A stretch of 64,000 bases of DNA from an uncultured Verrucomicrobia subdivision 3 bacterium (lineage in GTDB: Bacteria > Verrucomicrobiota > Verrucomicrobiia > Limisphaerales > UBA11358): contig CAIQWB010000054.1 in NCBI GenBank assembly GCA_903875465.1, forward strand, positions 60,422-124,421, written 5' to 3'. Each line of letters opens with the position of its first letter. The first letter of the stretch is position 1. Below the pieces are notes generated by a model. The model did not search any database, was not told the origin of the DNA, and worked only from the letters and a program-made list of their open reading frames with translations. The position numbers were made by a program, and so were the translations under genes. Shown here piece after piece: positions 46,725 to 55,941 of the stretch.

Positions 46725-49292
46725 TTAATGCATTGTTGCTGGTTTGGCCGTCCGGAAATCCGCCGACAACTCCGTCGCCCTCATTTCGGAAAAACTGGCC
46801 AGCGACTGGTTGCCATCGGCGCAAAAATCCCGCACCCCCACCATGCCCGAGGCAAAGTGCGCATCCACCAGCTCCACCAACGGTGTGGGCTGGTCCCCCA
46901 CAAAAACGCGCAAGTGCTCGCCCACGGCCTGCACCTTTAAATGGTACAAGCGATTGGCCACCAGCGGCACCGGCACCTTGGTGAGGCTATGCCAGGAATG
47001 ATTGGCATAACCCAATTCCAACTGCCCCCGCTCGGCACTCAGACCGGCATAATAGCCACAATAGTCGTCCGCGCCGATGTCCGGTTTGCTCGCGCGAAAG
47101 ACCAGCCCGGCATTACCCACCGGGCCAACGCCAACCTCCCCTTCATAAATAAAATTTGTAAAAACCGTGGCCATGGCCAGCGCCCGGGCACCGCCCGCCG
47201 AGCCAGGCACCGTGCTCAAGGTGTGATTGCGCACCACCCAGTTGCCGCCAAACACGGTCCACCGCTCGCTCCAAGTGGCGTCAAAATATTCTTTGAACGC
47301 TCCGGCAGCGGGCCGGGGTTCGCCCAAATAAGGAAACCAGCTGATCCGCAGGTGCTGCGACCCAAACGGCACCAGGGTGACCGTTTCCAGTTCATGGGTC
47401 GAAGCCACCGGACTGCACGGTGGTTCAAAAGCGTGCGTCCCCCGCCAGCCCATCGTCCAGTCGGGCAGCCAGCGGGCTTGGGCCGTCAGGCAAACGGATG
47501 GCTGGGCGGGATCAAACGGGTCGGCCGGCGTCGGCACTTGGGAAAATTTAAAAGCCGCGGCGGCCTGCGCCGGATCCAACGCGAGCGCATAGGCCCACGG
47601 CGTGGTCGCGTGGACTTCAAATTCATCAAAGCCCAGACCCAACGGATCGGGCGTGCGCACGGTCCATTGTTCCCCAATCTTGAGGGAATACACCAGTGGC
47701 CCGCGCCGGATGGCCACGGCCCGGCTGGGTCCCGTTTGGGTTTGCACCGTCATGGGAAAATGCAGCGTCACCACATCGCCCCCCTGCCATGTTCGGGACA
47801 GCCGCAGAAAGGTTCCCGCCGCCCCGCTGGCTTGGGGCTGGCCATTGATATCAATCGCCGCCTGCGCACACCAGCCAGGAATCCGCAGCACCAGCGGAAA
47901 AGCCGCCGAACCCGCCATGGCGATGTGCAACCGCACGGATTCATCAAAGGGATAACTGGTCTCCTCGGCAATGCGCACCGGCTGGCGGCCCAGCCGGGTG
48001 CTCACGTCCATGGGCCCGTAAGCGAGCAACGCCAGCCCCCCATCCACCGTGGCCGCCCACGCATTTTGCACATATTTCGGCCAGCCCATGTGCAGGTTGT
48101 ACCGGCAGCAGGGAAAACCCGAGTAAGGACCGGGCACCGAACCACTGGCATAATCCTGGTTGAAACCATGCCCCCCGTTGATGGCAATCACGTTGTTGGG
48201 CAGGGTGTAATATTGCAGTCCCTTGATATGATTGGCCAGTCCGGCCGGCAGGGCATTAAAAGCAATAGTTTCCAGGCGGTCGCCCAGGACCGGATCACCG
48301 GTCAGGCGCAGACTGGTTTCCAAACTCAACATGGCTTCCACCGTCGCGCACAGTTCCACGCCTTGCACACTGGCGTTGCCGGACAGAAATTCCGTGCCGC
48401 TGTTGATCCCGCAGGCCAGCCCGTGCTCGCGCATAAGCTTGTCCCAGCCCAAACTCAACGCGTTCCGGTCCGCCGGCTGCGCGGAAAGCTGGTAATAGAT
48501 GGCCGGCATTTTGAGTGCCTGCGCCACATTCACATTGTGCTTGGGCTGAAAATCTGTGCCGTAGAGGTCGAACCGGTTGCGCGTGAAAATATCCGTCCAA
48601 TCGTAAGCTTGTTGCTGCAGCAGGCCGGCGAGGCGCAACAGTTCGGGGTCGCCATTCTGATTGTAAAGCCAAAGAACCACTTCCATCGCATCGCCCGCCC
48701 GGGCCTTGCCCCAGTCCACCAGTGGTCGGGCCGGCAGTTCGGCCAGCATGTAATGAAAATATCGGTCGAGCAACGGCAACCCGCGGGCATCCCCCGTGGC
48801 CTCGTAATAATCGCGCAACGCCGCAGTGGCTAGCATGCGCGGCCACCAGTCATTATTGGCCGCCGGCCCAATCCGGCCATCCGCCGCCTGATGGGTGAGC
48901 AGCCATTCCATCCATTTTTGCGCCGTTTGCTTCAGTCCGGCGTCGTTCAACTCATACGCCAGTGGGATGAGTCCCTTGTAATAATAAGGGCCACGCTCCC
49001 AACTCTCGCCGGTCCCGCCGAGCCAGCCGCTATTGGTGCCCAGGTCATCGGCATAAAGCTGCTCGGCGTGCCCCGTAAGGCCATCCCGTTGTAATTGCAA
49101 CTGCGTGAGCAACCAACCGCGGGGAGCGATGCTGCCCAGAGGCAGGGAAAAATAGGAGGGAGCTAACAACGGCTCCCGGTTGGTGACCACCCCCACGGGC
49201 GGCCGGCCGTCGGCCGGCCCTGCCCCAGCGCGAGCGGCCGGGGCAAGGATTGCCCCGGCCACTCCCATGGCGGTGAAAACGGCCTTGATCAT
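46725..49292 (-). CDS. GH127-like protein with C-terminal concanavalin-like domain
   Basis: The start at 49292 (MIKAVFTAMGVAGAIL) supplies a signal peptide and leaves 13 bp after the upstream gene; the ATG at 49379 would overlap it. The product is 855 residues. The alpha/alpha barrel has GGTGESWERGPYYYKG, ASVQGVELCATVEAMLSLET and PCCRYNLHMGWPKY, with the Cys395-Cys396 pair and Glu typical of the zinc-associated active site of GH127 (beta-L-arabinofuranosidase, DUF1680). A beta-sandwich follows, then an additional ConA/DUF1080-like domain (about 690-840, YEGEVGVGPVGNAGLVFRA). It likely removes terminal arabinofuranose or a related pentose, though related families GH137/142/146 cannot be excluded. 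Confidence 0.85.
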   Translation of the reverse strand: MIKAVFTAMGVAGAILAPAARAGAGPADGRPPVGVVTNREPLLAPSYFSLPLGSIAPRGWLLTQLQLQRDGLTGHAEQLYADDLGTNSGWLGGTGESWERGPYYYKGLIPLAYELNDAGLKQTAQKWMEWLLTHQAADGRIGPAANNDWWPRMLATAALRDYYEATGDARGLPLLDRYFHYMLAELPARPLVDWGKARAGDAMEVVLWLYNQNGDPELLRLAGLLQQQAYDWTDIFTRNRFDLYGTDFQPKHNVNVAQALKMPAIYYQLSAQPADRNALSLGWDKLMREHGLACGINSGTEFLSGNASVQGVELCATVEAMLSLETSLRLTGDPVLGDRLETIAFNALPAGLANHIKGLQYYTLPNNVIAINGGHGFNQDYASGSVPGPYSGFPCCRYNLHMGWPKYVQNAWAATVDGGLALLAYGPMDVSTRLGRQPVRIAEETSYPFDESVRLHIAMAGSAAFPLVLRIPGWCAQAAIDINGQPQASGAAGTFLRLSRTWQGGDVVTLHFPMTVQTQTGPSRAVAIRRGPLVYSLKIGEQWTVRTPDPLGLGFDEFEVHATTPWAYALALDPAQAAAAFKFSQVPTPADPFDPAQPSVCLTAQARWLPDWTMGWRGTHAFEPPCSPVASTHELETVTLVPFGSQHLRISWFPYLGEPRPAAGAFKEYFDATWSERWTVFGGNWVVRNHTLSTVPGSAGGARALAMATVFTNFIYEGEVGVGPVGNAGLVFRASKPDIGADDYCGYYAGLSAERGQLELGYANHSWHSLTKVPVPLVANRLYHLKVQAVGEHLRVFVGDQPTPLVELVDAHFASGMVGVRDFCADGNQSLASFSEMRATELSADFRTAKPATMH

Positions 49293-49305
49293 CCCCGGCC
49301 ACCGA

Positions 49306-51888
49306 TCATTGCCCGATGACCTTAACCAGGCCGAAGTCCAGATATTGCCCCCCCGTGGTCTGGTGACAATGAATGGCAATCACATTTTTGCCCGGTTTGA
49401 GGGCGGCTTTGGCCTGGTCGGACAAGGGATAGACCTCATAATTACTGGTGAACCCTCCGGTCGTCAGGGCGGGCACTCCATTGATGTAGACTTCCGCGTC
49501 TTCATCATGGTGCAACCAGCCGTTCAGGGCGCTATAGTCACCTGCGGGCAACTCAATCACCCGGCGCAACCAAATATCGTCGGTCTGCCAGGTGGTGCCG
49601 ATGATGGCCCCCGGCGTGCCGGCCGTGCCAAAACCGCTCGGACCCTGCTTCCAGGCCGCATCATCAAAGGCCGGCTGGGTCCAGCCATCGGCGGGCTGGG
49701 CCATCGTATAGTTCCAAATGGCGGGCTGCTTGTCCGCCGCCGGAACGACCACCCTGACTTCCGGGGGCTTCGGCAGGGGGGCCCAGCCAACGGCCTTTAC
49801 TTTGTCCCCGGTGGCCCACTTGTTCCAAATGACGCGATCAGTCAGCATTTTAATGAAAAATCCGCCCACCACCGGACGGGCATGCATCCCGCCGCTGTTG
49901 ATATTGTCCGTCTCGTAGGAATCGGCGATGGGATCCCGCGCGGTGGTGTGGTTCAGATAATCATAAGCGGGCGAAATGATGCTTTCAAAATCCGCCTGAT
50001 TGTCGGCCAAAGTGGCACTCCAGATGGACCAGTCCGTCTTCGACAAATGGGTGCGGGAATCCAGCGGCAGGCCATAGCGCTGCATCACGCTTTTATACTG
50101 GGCAACCTCCGCTTTGGCGACTTCCGGCGGAAACACGTTCAAACCCAGTATCCGATCCCATACCAAATTATATTTTTGACTCCACGTGCCGGGCTTGTCA
50201 AACGCCAGCCGGAAATGATTGCCTTCGGCGGCCACTTCCACCCAATGGGCGGCATCCACTTTGGCGAGTTTTGCGTAACGTTCCGCATTTTGGGTGTCGC
50301 CCCGCAGCTTGCAAAGATCCCCATATGCTGCCAAACCCAGAATGGCTTTGACCGACAGGTTGGCATTATGCGCCAGATGGCCCATGAAATCGTCAGTGCA
50401 GAGTTGTTCCTCGGGATCGAGTCCGTAGTTCTCGAGGTATTTGGCCCACTGCGTCAATTGCGGCCACCAGGGGGTGACGAAATCGCCATTCCCTTCGGCT
50501 TGCGCCACGGCGTCACAGAGGATCAGCATGTTGCCACTCTCTTCCACCGGCATGCCTTCGCCACCATCATCGGTGCCCCGGGCGTTGGGATAGGTGCCCA
50601 GATCATGCGGCGCATTGGGAAATTTCCAGTGACTGGAAGCGGCATAGGACAGAATGGGAACCAGCGTGGCCTTCGTCAGCGCCGGGCTCAAAAAGACCCA
50701 GACCGGGTCCATGGGAAAAAACACATCCACCGTGGCGATGTCGCCATTGCTGGTGTTTTCCTTGGTGAAGAACAACGGCTGGCCGTTCTGATCCGCCGCC
50801 AGCCCGCAGGCGGCCACACATTCCCGGTAAGCCAGGGCACACATTTGCGCATAGCGTTCACCGCCCACCTTGGTCAGATCCGCCACTAACTCCTGGTCAA
50901 ACGCCGCGCAGCGGGCCGCCAGCGCGGGATAATCGTGGCTGGCCGCCTGCAACAATTCCCCGGGTTTCATCCCGTTGCGGCTCCAGTAAGGCCGCAGATT
51001 GCGGCCAAAATATTTAATCGCGTAGATTTCATCATAGGCCACCACGACCTGCCGTTCCACCGGCGTGGCACTCACCCGGCCCAGATCAAACACAAAGGCC
51101 AGCACCGGGGTATGGTCATTGACCGCCCGGGGCGTGGCCACCTCATCCGTGACGGGCAGGCCGCCTGTTTGCACAAACGTATCTTGCAAAACGGCATTCG
51201 CCCCAATCGCGGACTGGGATTGCTTCGTAACCGCCGCCGCATAGGCATAACCCCAGTTGATGCGATGATCATCACCAGACGAACCCAGCACCGGCTGGGC
51301 CGCTGTGCCCACCCGCAGCGTGGTCAATGTGCCGGCCCGCGCCCGCGCCCACTCCACGTGCTCCCCTGGTTCATTAACCACCAGTTCGGAACTGGTGCTG
51401 TCGTAAAGCGACACGGCATGGGTGGCGCCATCCACGGACTTCACGTCCCAGGTCAGATAGCTCAAGGGCCGCGAAAAAATGTCGAGGTCATGCGGCAGGG
51501 CGGCCGTCATAAACGTCAGGGTGACATGGACCCCGGACCCCTCAAATTCGTAGATGCTCCGTGTGGGGAACACTTGCAAACCCACTTGCGTAAAGGCCGG
51601 CAATTCGACCGGATCCGCCCCCATCAGCCGGAAAACCTTGCCGTCGATGCGAATCAAACTGGCCAGGGCATGCTCGCGATGGGTCCAGTGCTGGGTATTT
51701 TTGTCGGTTAGCTGGTCGGCTTCGGACCAGATGCTTAAATAGGGGTCAAACGTGACCAGTGGCACCGCGGGCGGGCGGAGCGTCTCAGCGTGAACCGGGC
51801 CAGTCAAACCAGCCAGGGCCAGCGTCACCCAGGACCAGGTTTTAAGCGGTTGTAAAAAACGATGTTTGATCAAATAGGGCGGATTCAT
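49306..51888 (-). CDS. Secreted DUF4965/GtaA-like protein with galactose-binding-like tail
   Basis: An 860-residue exported protein with a signal peptide (about 12-34). Residues about 40-680 match the glutaminase-A/DUF4965-DUF5127-DUF1793 architecture: an N-terminal beta-sandwich (DPYLSIWSEADQLTD) then an alpha/alpha barrel with HDLGTYPNARGTDDGGEGMP, PVEESGNMLILCDAVAQAEG and LSKTDWSIWSATLAD. Fungal relatives were named glutaminase, while the bacterial ones in glycan loci are probably glycosidases. The final 130 residues form a galactose-binding-like module with WQTDDIWLRR, HHDEDAEVYINGV and NVIAIHCHQTTGGQ. That module is shared with the nearby GH2 enzyme. Confidence 0.8.
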   Translation of the reverse strand: MNPPYLIKHRFLQPLKTWSWVTLALAGLTGPVHAETLRPPAVPLVTFDPYLSIWSEADQLTDKNTQHWTHREHALASLIRIDGKVFRLMGADPVELPAFTQVGLQVFPTRSIYEFEGSGVHVTLTFMTAALPHDLDIFSRPLSYLTWDVKSVDGATHAVSLYDSTSSELVVNEPGEHVEWARARAGTLTTLRVGTAAQPVLGSSGDDHRINWGYAYAAAVTKQSQSAIGANAVLQDTFVQTGGLPVTDEVATPRAVNDHTPVLAFVFDLGRVSATPVERQVVVAYDEIYAIKYFGRNLRPYWSRNGMKPGELLQAASHDYPALAARCAAFDQELVADLTKVGGERYAQMCALAYRECVAACGLAADQNGQPLFFTKENTSNGDIATVDVFFPMDPVWVFLSPALTKATLVPILSYAASSHWKFPNAPHDLGTYPNARGTDDGGEGMPVEESGNMLILCDAVAQAEGNGDFVTPWWPQLTQWAKYLENYGLDPEEQLCTDDFMGHLAHNANLSVKAILGLAAYGDLCKLRGDTQNAERYAKLAKVDAAHWVEVAAEGNHFRLAFDKPGTWSQKYNLVWDRILGLNVFPPEVAKAEVAQYKSVMQRYGLPLDSRTHLSKTDWSIWSATLADNQADFESIISPAYDYLNHTTARDPIADSYETDNINSGGMHARPVVGGFFIKMLTDRVIWNKWATGDKVKAVGWAPLPKPPEVRVVVPAADKQPAIWNYTMAQPADGWTQPAFDDAAWKQGPSGFGTAGTPGAIIGTTWQTDDIWLRRVIELPAGDYSALNGWLHHDEDAEVYINGVPALTTGGFTSNYEVYPLSDQAKAALKPGKNVIAIHCHQTTGGQYLDFGLVKVIGQ

Positions 51889-51928
51889 TTTTAAAAATCA
51901 GTCGGGTTAACTCGGCAAAATGGCTCGG

Positions 51929-52816
51929 TTATTGTTCAACGCCATTGATATTGAGGGAGGACCAATTGCCAATTTCCGGGTGGGGATTATTGTCATTGTT
52001 CCAGCGGGCGCGCCAATCCATGCGGGTGGCATTGATAACGTCATTGCGCAAGGGTGCGTCCACATGGCCGTCGCAAAAGAGCAGGTCCGTGTGTTTGTTA
52101 TGCCGGTTGCACGGCATCTCCGTGTGCTGGGCGCTGCCCGAGGTGGGATCCAGGTTGGCATTAAAATTAACCGTGCCAGCCGGGGCATCCGACCGACAAT
52201 CCCCAATCGCGATCATATCCGATGGATGAATGACCATCGTCGATTTCACCGTCCCTTTGGTATAGGGCCCGTCAATATCCCCGCCCAGACCCAGTTGCGG
52301 ACTGGCCCCCAGGCTCAAGCCCCAATCATTGTAACCCAGCGAAAAACGCGTGCCATTGTTATCGGTTTCACCGGAGGCGATGCCGTAGGCATCCGGTTTT
52401 CCATCCTCGCCCACCACCATGCGCAGAGTGTTGTTCACATTGGTGTCCCAAAAACTTTGCGGCAGGGCGGCCGGGCAGGAAAACGCATTTCGATTGTTGC
52501 CCATCGTGCTCAACAGCCGGGGCTGCCAGACATAAGTATGGTTGCCCGTCCGGTAATCCCCGGGAAATTGATTGAAATTGTCTGTATACATCACTAGCCC
52601 CAGGCCGATTTCCCGCATGTTGCTGATGCAGGCGGTTTGCCTGGCCTTCTGCTTCGCCCGGGCCAGGGCGGGCAGCAACATGGCGGCCAGGATGGCGATA
52701 ATGGCAATCACGACCAGCAGTTCTATCAGGGTAAATGCTCCGCCGGATCCGCCCGGGCGCCGGCGGGTGGCCGGGCCGGACAACAATGGTGACACAGGCT
52801 TCATCATGGTTCGCAA
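51929..52816 (-). CDS. Prepilin-type protein with H-X9-DG domain
   Basis: A 295-residue pseudopilin. The N-terminal methylation/cleavage motif is [20 protein letters not shown], preceded by a long basic leader, so cleavage by prepilin peptidase falls after Ala-Gly near residue 27. The C-terminus has [13 protein letters not shown], the H-X9-DG pattern. Such proteins (DUF1559-related) are highly multiplied in Planctomycetes and Verrucomicrobia and are attributed to type II secretion or periplasmic fibres; the precise role is unknown. Here it is the first gene of the glycan-enzyme operon, just upstream of the GtaA-like gene (40 bp), suggesting it helps exported enzymes or substrate capture. Confidence 0.85.
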   Translation of the reverse strand: MRTMMKPVSPLLSGPATRRRPGGSGGAFTLIELLVVIAIIAILAAMLLPALARAKQKARQTACISNMREIGLGLVMYTDNFNQFPGDYRTGNHTYVWQPRLLSTMGNNRNAFSCPAALPQSFWDTNVNNTLRMVVGEDGKPDAYGIASGETDNNGTRFSLGYNDWGLSLGASPQLGLGGDIDGPYTKGTVKSTMVIHPSDMIAIGDCRSDAPAGTVNFNANLDPTSGSAQHTEMPCNRHNKHTDLLFCDGHVDAPLRNDVINATRMDWRARWNNDNNPHPEIGNWSSLNINGVEQ

Positions 52817-53036
52817 AATTGGGTTTGAGTTCAGTTTAATCTAAACCAGTCAGCCGGTCGTGACGAGGCAAAACCCATTGGCTGGTTAATTCAAGGAACG
52901 CGTGCAAAGGTAAGCGCAAACGCACCGCCGGTCATGTGGCATAAAGTGGCCACGCATTGGTCCGGCCGGGTTTTTGCACCATGGACCGCCGTCCCCGGTT
53001 TCCTGCCGTGGCCCCGGCGGCTGGGTCCTCCCCCGG

Positions 53037-55304
53037 TTACTTGAGTACCGGTAAGCCCGCCACCGGCACTAGCATCCCCACGTCCACCCCCTGCCCGCCC
53101 GTGGAATTATGGCAGTGAACGGCGATGGTATTGGTGCCCGCCCGCAAGCTGGCCATGGCCGCTTCGGCGATTTCAAAGTCATCGTAATTGGTGCTAAAGC
53201 CGCTCCGACGCAAGGCCAGCACGCCATTCAGATAAACCTCCACCTCCTCGTCATGAAAAACCCGCAGCTTGAGGCCGGCCAGATCCGCCGGTGCCAGCAC
53301 AAATTCTCGGCGCAGCCAGATATCCGCTGTGTCCCACTTGGAGTTGAGCCCAATGCCCGGTGTACCCGCGCTGCCAAACCCCCCGATGCCATCCTTCCAT
53401 GCCACCGCCACAAATTGAGGGCTCGTCCAGTCAGCGGCGGGTTTTTCCGTGGCGTATTTCCAGCTCACCCCGCCGGATAAACCATCCGGCAGGACGGTTT
53501 TCATGGGAATGGCCGAATAGTCCACCCGGTTCGCCGCCCTGAGCACGGCCGGGTTAATTTTCGCCACCGCGCGATCGTAGGTTTGCAAACCATTGCACTC
53601 GGTTTCCACATCGGCCGTTTGGGTGTAAACCGCGGCACTCAAACCCCGCAACGCATGCAACCGCCAGACCTGCTTGAATAAATCCTTGTATTGGGCAGCC
53701 AGTTCCTGGGCCTCTGGCAACATCACATAACCCCAGCAGTGCGCGGACCATGAATGCTCTGGCACCACCAACCCCAAGCCGCCAAACTCCCCCAGCACCG
53801 ACGCCCGCTGCGGTTCACCTGCGGGCGCGTCCGGCCCCGGATAATTATGCATGTCGATCAAATCACCCGCATGCATGTCGGTCCAGCCACTGGCATCATC
53901 CACCAGGCGTGAGGGATCCCGCTCCTTGAGCCACTGGGTCAGTGCCTCCGTGTCATACTGGCCCCAACCTTCGTTAAACAGCACCCACATGATGATGGCC
54001 GGGTGGTTTTCCAAATCATCCACCATGCGCAGCAACTCGTTTTCAAATTCCCGCTGGCCCGCCGCCGTGGAATTGTTGCCACTGGGCATGTCCTGCCACA
54101 CCAGCAGCCCCAGTTTGTCACACCAGTAATACCAGCGGTCCGGCTCCACCTTCACATGCTTGCGCGTCAGGTTGAACCCGGCGCTTTTTAAAAACTCAAT
54201 GTCCGACCGCAACGCCGCATCTGTCGGCGCGGTATAAATGCCGTCCGGCCAGAACCCCTGGTCCAGCGTGCCGCTCTGAAAAATGAACTGATCATTCAGC
54301 GCCAGTCGCATGAAACCCTGGTCATCCTTGCGCCGCTCAATCTTGCGCATGCCGAAATAACTGTTCACCACCTCGACCACCCGGCCATCTTTGAGCAAAG
54401 TGACCTGCAAATCGTATAAAAACGGATCCGCCGGCGTCCATAAATGGGCATTGGTCAGTGAGAGTGCCAGCTCCGCATTGGCCAGCCCGCTAATGCGGCC
54501 CGCCTCCTGGCCCCCGCTGGCGGCCACCGCCCGCACCTGGAACGCGTCGGAAAAACTGTTCACCGCCACCCGCAGCCGCAAGGTGCCGGCATCCACGTCC
54601 GGCACCAGTTTCAAGCGGTCAATGCACACGTCCGGCACGGGCTCCAGCCACACCGTCCGCCAAATACCGGAGGTGGACGTGTAAAAAATTCCCTCCGGCT
54701 TGCGCGATTGCTTGCCGCGCGGCTGGTCGCTTTCCGTGGGATCAATCACGCACACCGAAAGTTGCTCCGCGCCCTGCCAGCCCAGCGCGTCGGTAATGTC
54801 AAATGTGAACGTGTCATACCCCCCCTGATGCCGCCCGATGGCCCGGCCATTCACCCACACCGAGCACGCCCAGTCCACCGCCCCAAAATGCAGGCGCACC
54901 CGCCGGCCGCGCCAGGCCGCCGGCACGGCAAATTCCCGGTGATACCACAACTTGCCATGCTCATCCAAATTCGTCATCACGCCCGAAAGTGCCGATTCCA
55001 CCGGAAACGGCACCAATATCCGGCCCTGATACCCGCCGGGTTGCTCCGCCGTCTCCGCTGTGATCGCGTAATCCCAAAGCCCGTTCAGGTTCAACCAGTC
55101 CGGCCGGACCAATTGCGGCCGGGGATATTCCGGCAGGGCATTGGTGGGGCTCACATCCGCCGCCCAGCGCGTCATCAATGGTGCCTTGCCGGGATGCCAC
55201 TCCCCTGGGTCGGCCGCCCAGCCAGCCGTGCGCCAGCCCAGCAGCAGGCACGCGATGATCCACCACCTTTGCCGGACGGTGCGGCGGCCGGAAAGCTGTT
55301 TCAT
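53037..55304 (-). CDS. GH2 family beta-glycosidase with galactose-binding-like tail
   Basis: ATG 55304 is preferred over 55343: it yields a signal peptide (RQRWWIIACLLLGWRTAGWA) and overlaps the regulator stop (ATGA). The product is 755 residues. The GH2 sugar-binding domain (WACSVWVNGRAIGRHQGG), immunoglobulin-like domain and TIM barrel are in order. The acid/base lies in FNEGWGQY (Glu445) and the nucleophile in LGEFGG (Glu506). The tail contains WDTADIWLRREFVLAP, FHDEEVEVYLNGV and IAVHCHNSTGGQG. Beta-galactosidase, beta-glucuronidase or beta-mannosidase activity is possible; no residue decides between them. It is transcribed with its regulator and sensor kinase. Confidence 0.9.
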   Translation of the reverse strand: MKQLSGRRTVRQRWWIIACLLLGWRTAGWAADPGEWHPGKAPLMTRWAADVSPTNALPEYPRPQLVRPDWLNLNGLWDYAITAETAEQPGGYQGRILVPFPVESALSGVMTNLDEHGKLWYHREFAVPAAWRGRRVRLHFGAVDWACSVWVNGRAIGRHQGGYDTFTFDITDALGWQGAEQLSVCVIDPTESDQPRGKQSRKPEGIFYTSTSGIWRTVWLEPVPDVCIDRLKLVPDVDAGTLRLRVAVNSFSDAFQVRAVAASGGQEAGRISGLANAELALSLTNAHLWTPADPFLYDLQVTLLKDGRVVEVVNSYFGMRKIERRKDDQGFMRLALNDQFIFQSGTLDQGFWPDGIYTAPTDAALRSDIEFLKSAGFNLTRKHVKVEPDRWYYWCDKLGLLVWQDMPSGNNSTAAGQREFENELLRMVDDLENHPAIIMWVLFNEGWGQYDTEALTQWLKERDPSRLVDDASGWTDMHAGDLIDMHNYPGPDAPAGEPQRASVLGEFGGLGLVVPEHSWSAHCWGYVMLPEAQELAAQYKDLFKQVWRLHALRGLSAAVYTQTADVETECNGLQTYDRAVAKINPAVLRAANRVDYSAIPMKTVLPDGLSGGVSWKYATEKPAADWTSPQFVAVAWKDGIGGFGSAGTPGIGLNSKWDTADIWLRREFVLAPADLAGLKLRVFHDEEVEVYLNGVLALRRSGFSTNYDDFEIAEAAMASLRAGTNTIAVHCHNSTGGQGVDVGMLVPVAGLPVLK

Positions 55305-55933
55305 TTTTTTAAAAATTTGGCCACCGCCTCCGTGCGCGAACACACATGCAGCTTTTCATAGATCCGGCGGATGTAATTTCGCACCGTGTGAATGCTGATC
55401 CCCAACTGAGCCGCAATTTGTTTGTAAGCCAGCCCCGCCGCCAGCCCGTCCAGCACCGCCCGCTCCCGTTCGGACAAGTCGGTGGCCTCGTCCCCGCGCA
55501 CCGGCGCGGCCTTGAAGGACTGCACCACTTTGCGGGCGATGGGCGTGGACATGGGCGACCCCCCGGCACAGACCTCCTCAATCGCCTCCAGCAATTTCTT
55601 CGGGGACTGTCGTTTCAATAAAAACCCGCTCGCCCCGGCGGTCAGCGCCCGGAAAATCTGATCCGTATCCTCAAACACCGTCAACATCAGCACCAGGGCC
55701 GTGGGCATCAACACGGTGAGCCGGCGGACACATTCAATGCCGTCCATTTCCCCCAGGTTGATGTCCATCAAAATGACATCTGGCTTGTCCTCGGGCAAAT
55801 GCCGGAGCGCCTCTTCCGCACTGGCATAGGCACTCACGCAGCGGATGTTGCCCGCCGCCGCCAGATAGCCAGCGATGTGCTCGCGCAAATCCGCCTCGTC
55901 GTCCACAATCGCTACGGTAATAATTTTTTTCAT
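55301..55933 (-). CDS. NarL/LuxR-type response regulator
   Basis: A 210-residue regulator. The receiver has the acidic pair Asp11-Asp12, phospho-Asp57 in VILMDINLGEMDG, and a Lys near 106. The C-terminal HTH (about 148-207) has LSERERAVLDGLAAGLAYKQ, GISIHTVRNYIRRIYEKL. It lies 8 bp after the sensor kinase gene and overlaps the GH2 start, so phosphorylation would directly tie expression of the GH2 enzyme and perhaps the adjacent operon to the sensed ligand. Confidence 0.94.
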   Translation of the reverse strand: MKKIITVAIVDDEADLREHIAGYLAAAGNIRCVSAYASAEEALRHLPEDKPDVILMDINLGEMDGIECVRRLTVLMPTALVLMLTVFEDTDQIFRALTAGASGFLLKRQSPKKLLEAIEEVCAGGSPMSTPIARKVVQSFKAAPVRGDEATDLSERERAVLDGLAAGLAYKQIAAQLGISIHTVRNYIRRIYEKLHVCSRTEAVAKFLKK

Positions 55934-55941
55934 GGTTCACC

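Noticed and set aside
46941..48833. 630-codon plus-strand frame
   Set aside because: Antisense shadow of the GH127-like gene; Arg/Gly/His-rich with no domain.
49180..50889. 569-codon plus-strand frame
   Set aside because: Antisense to the GtaA-like gene; composition non-protein-like.
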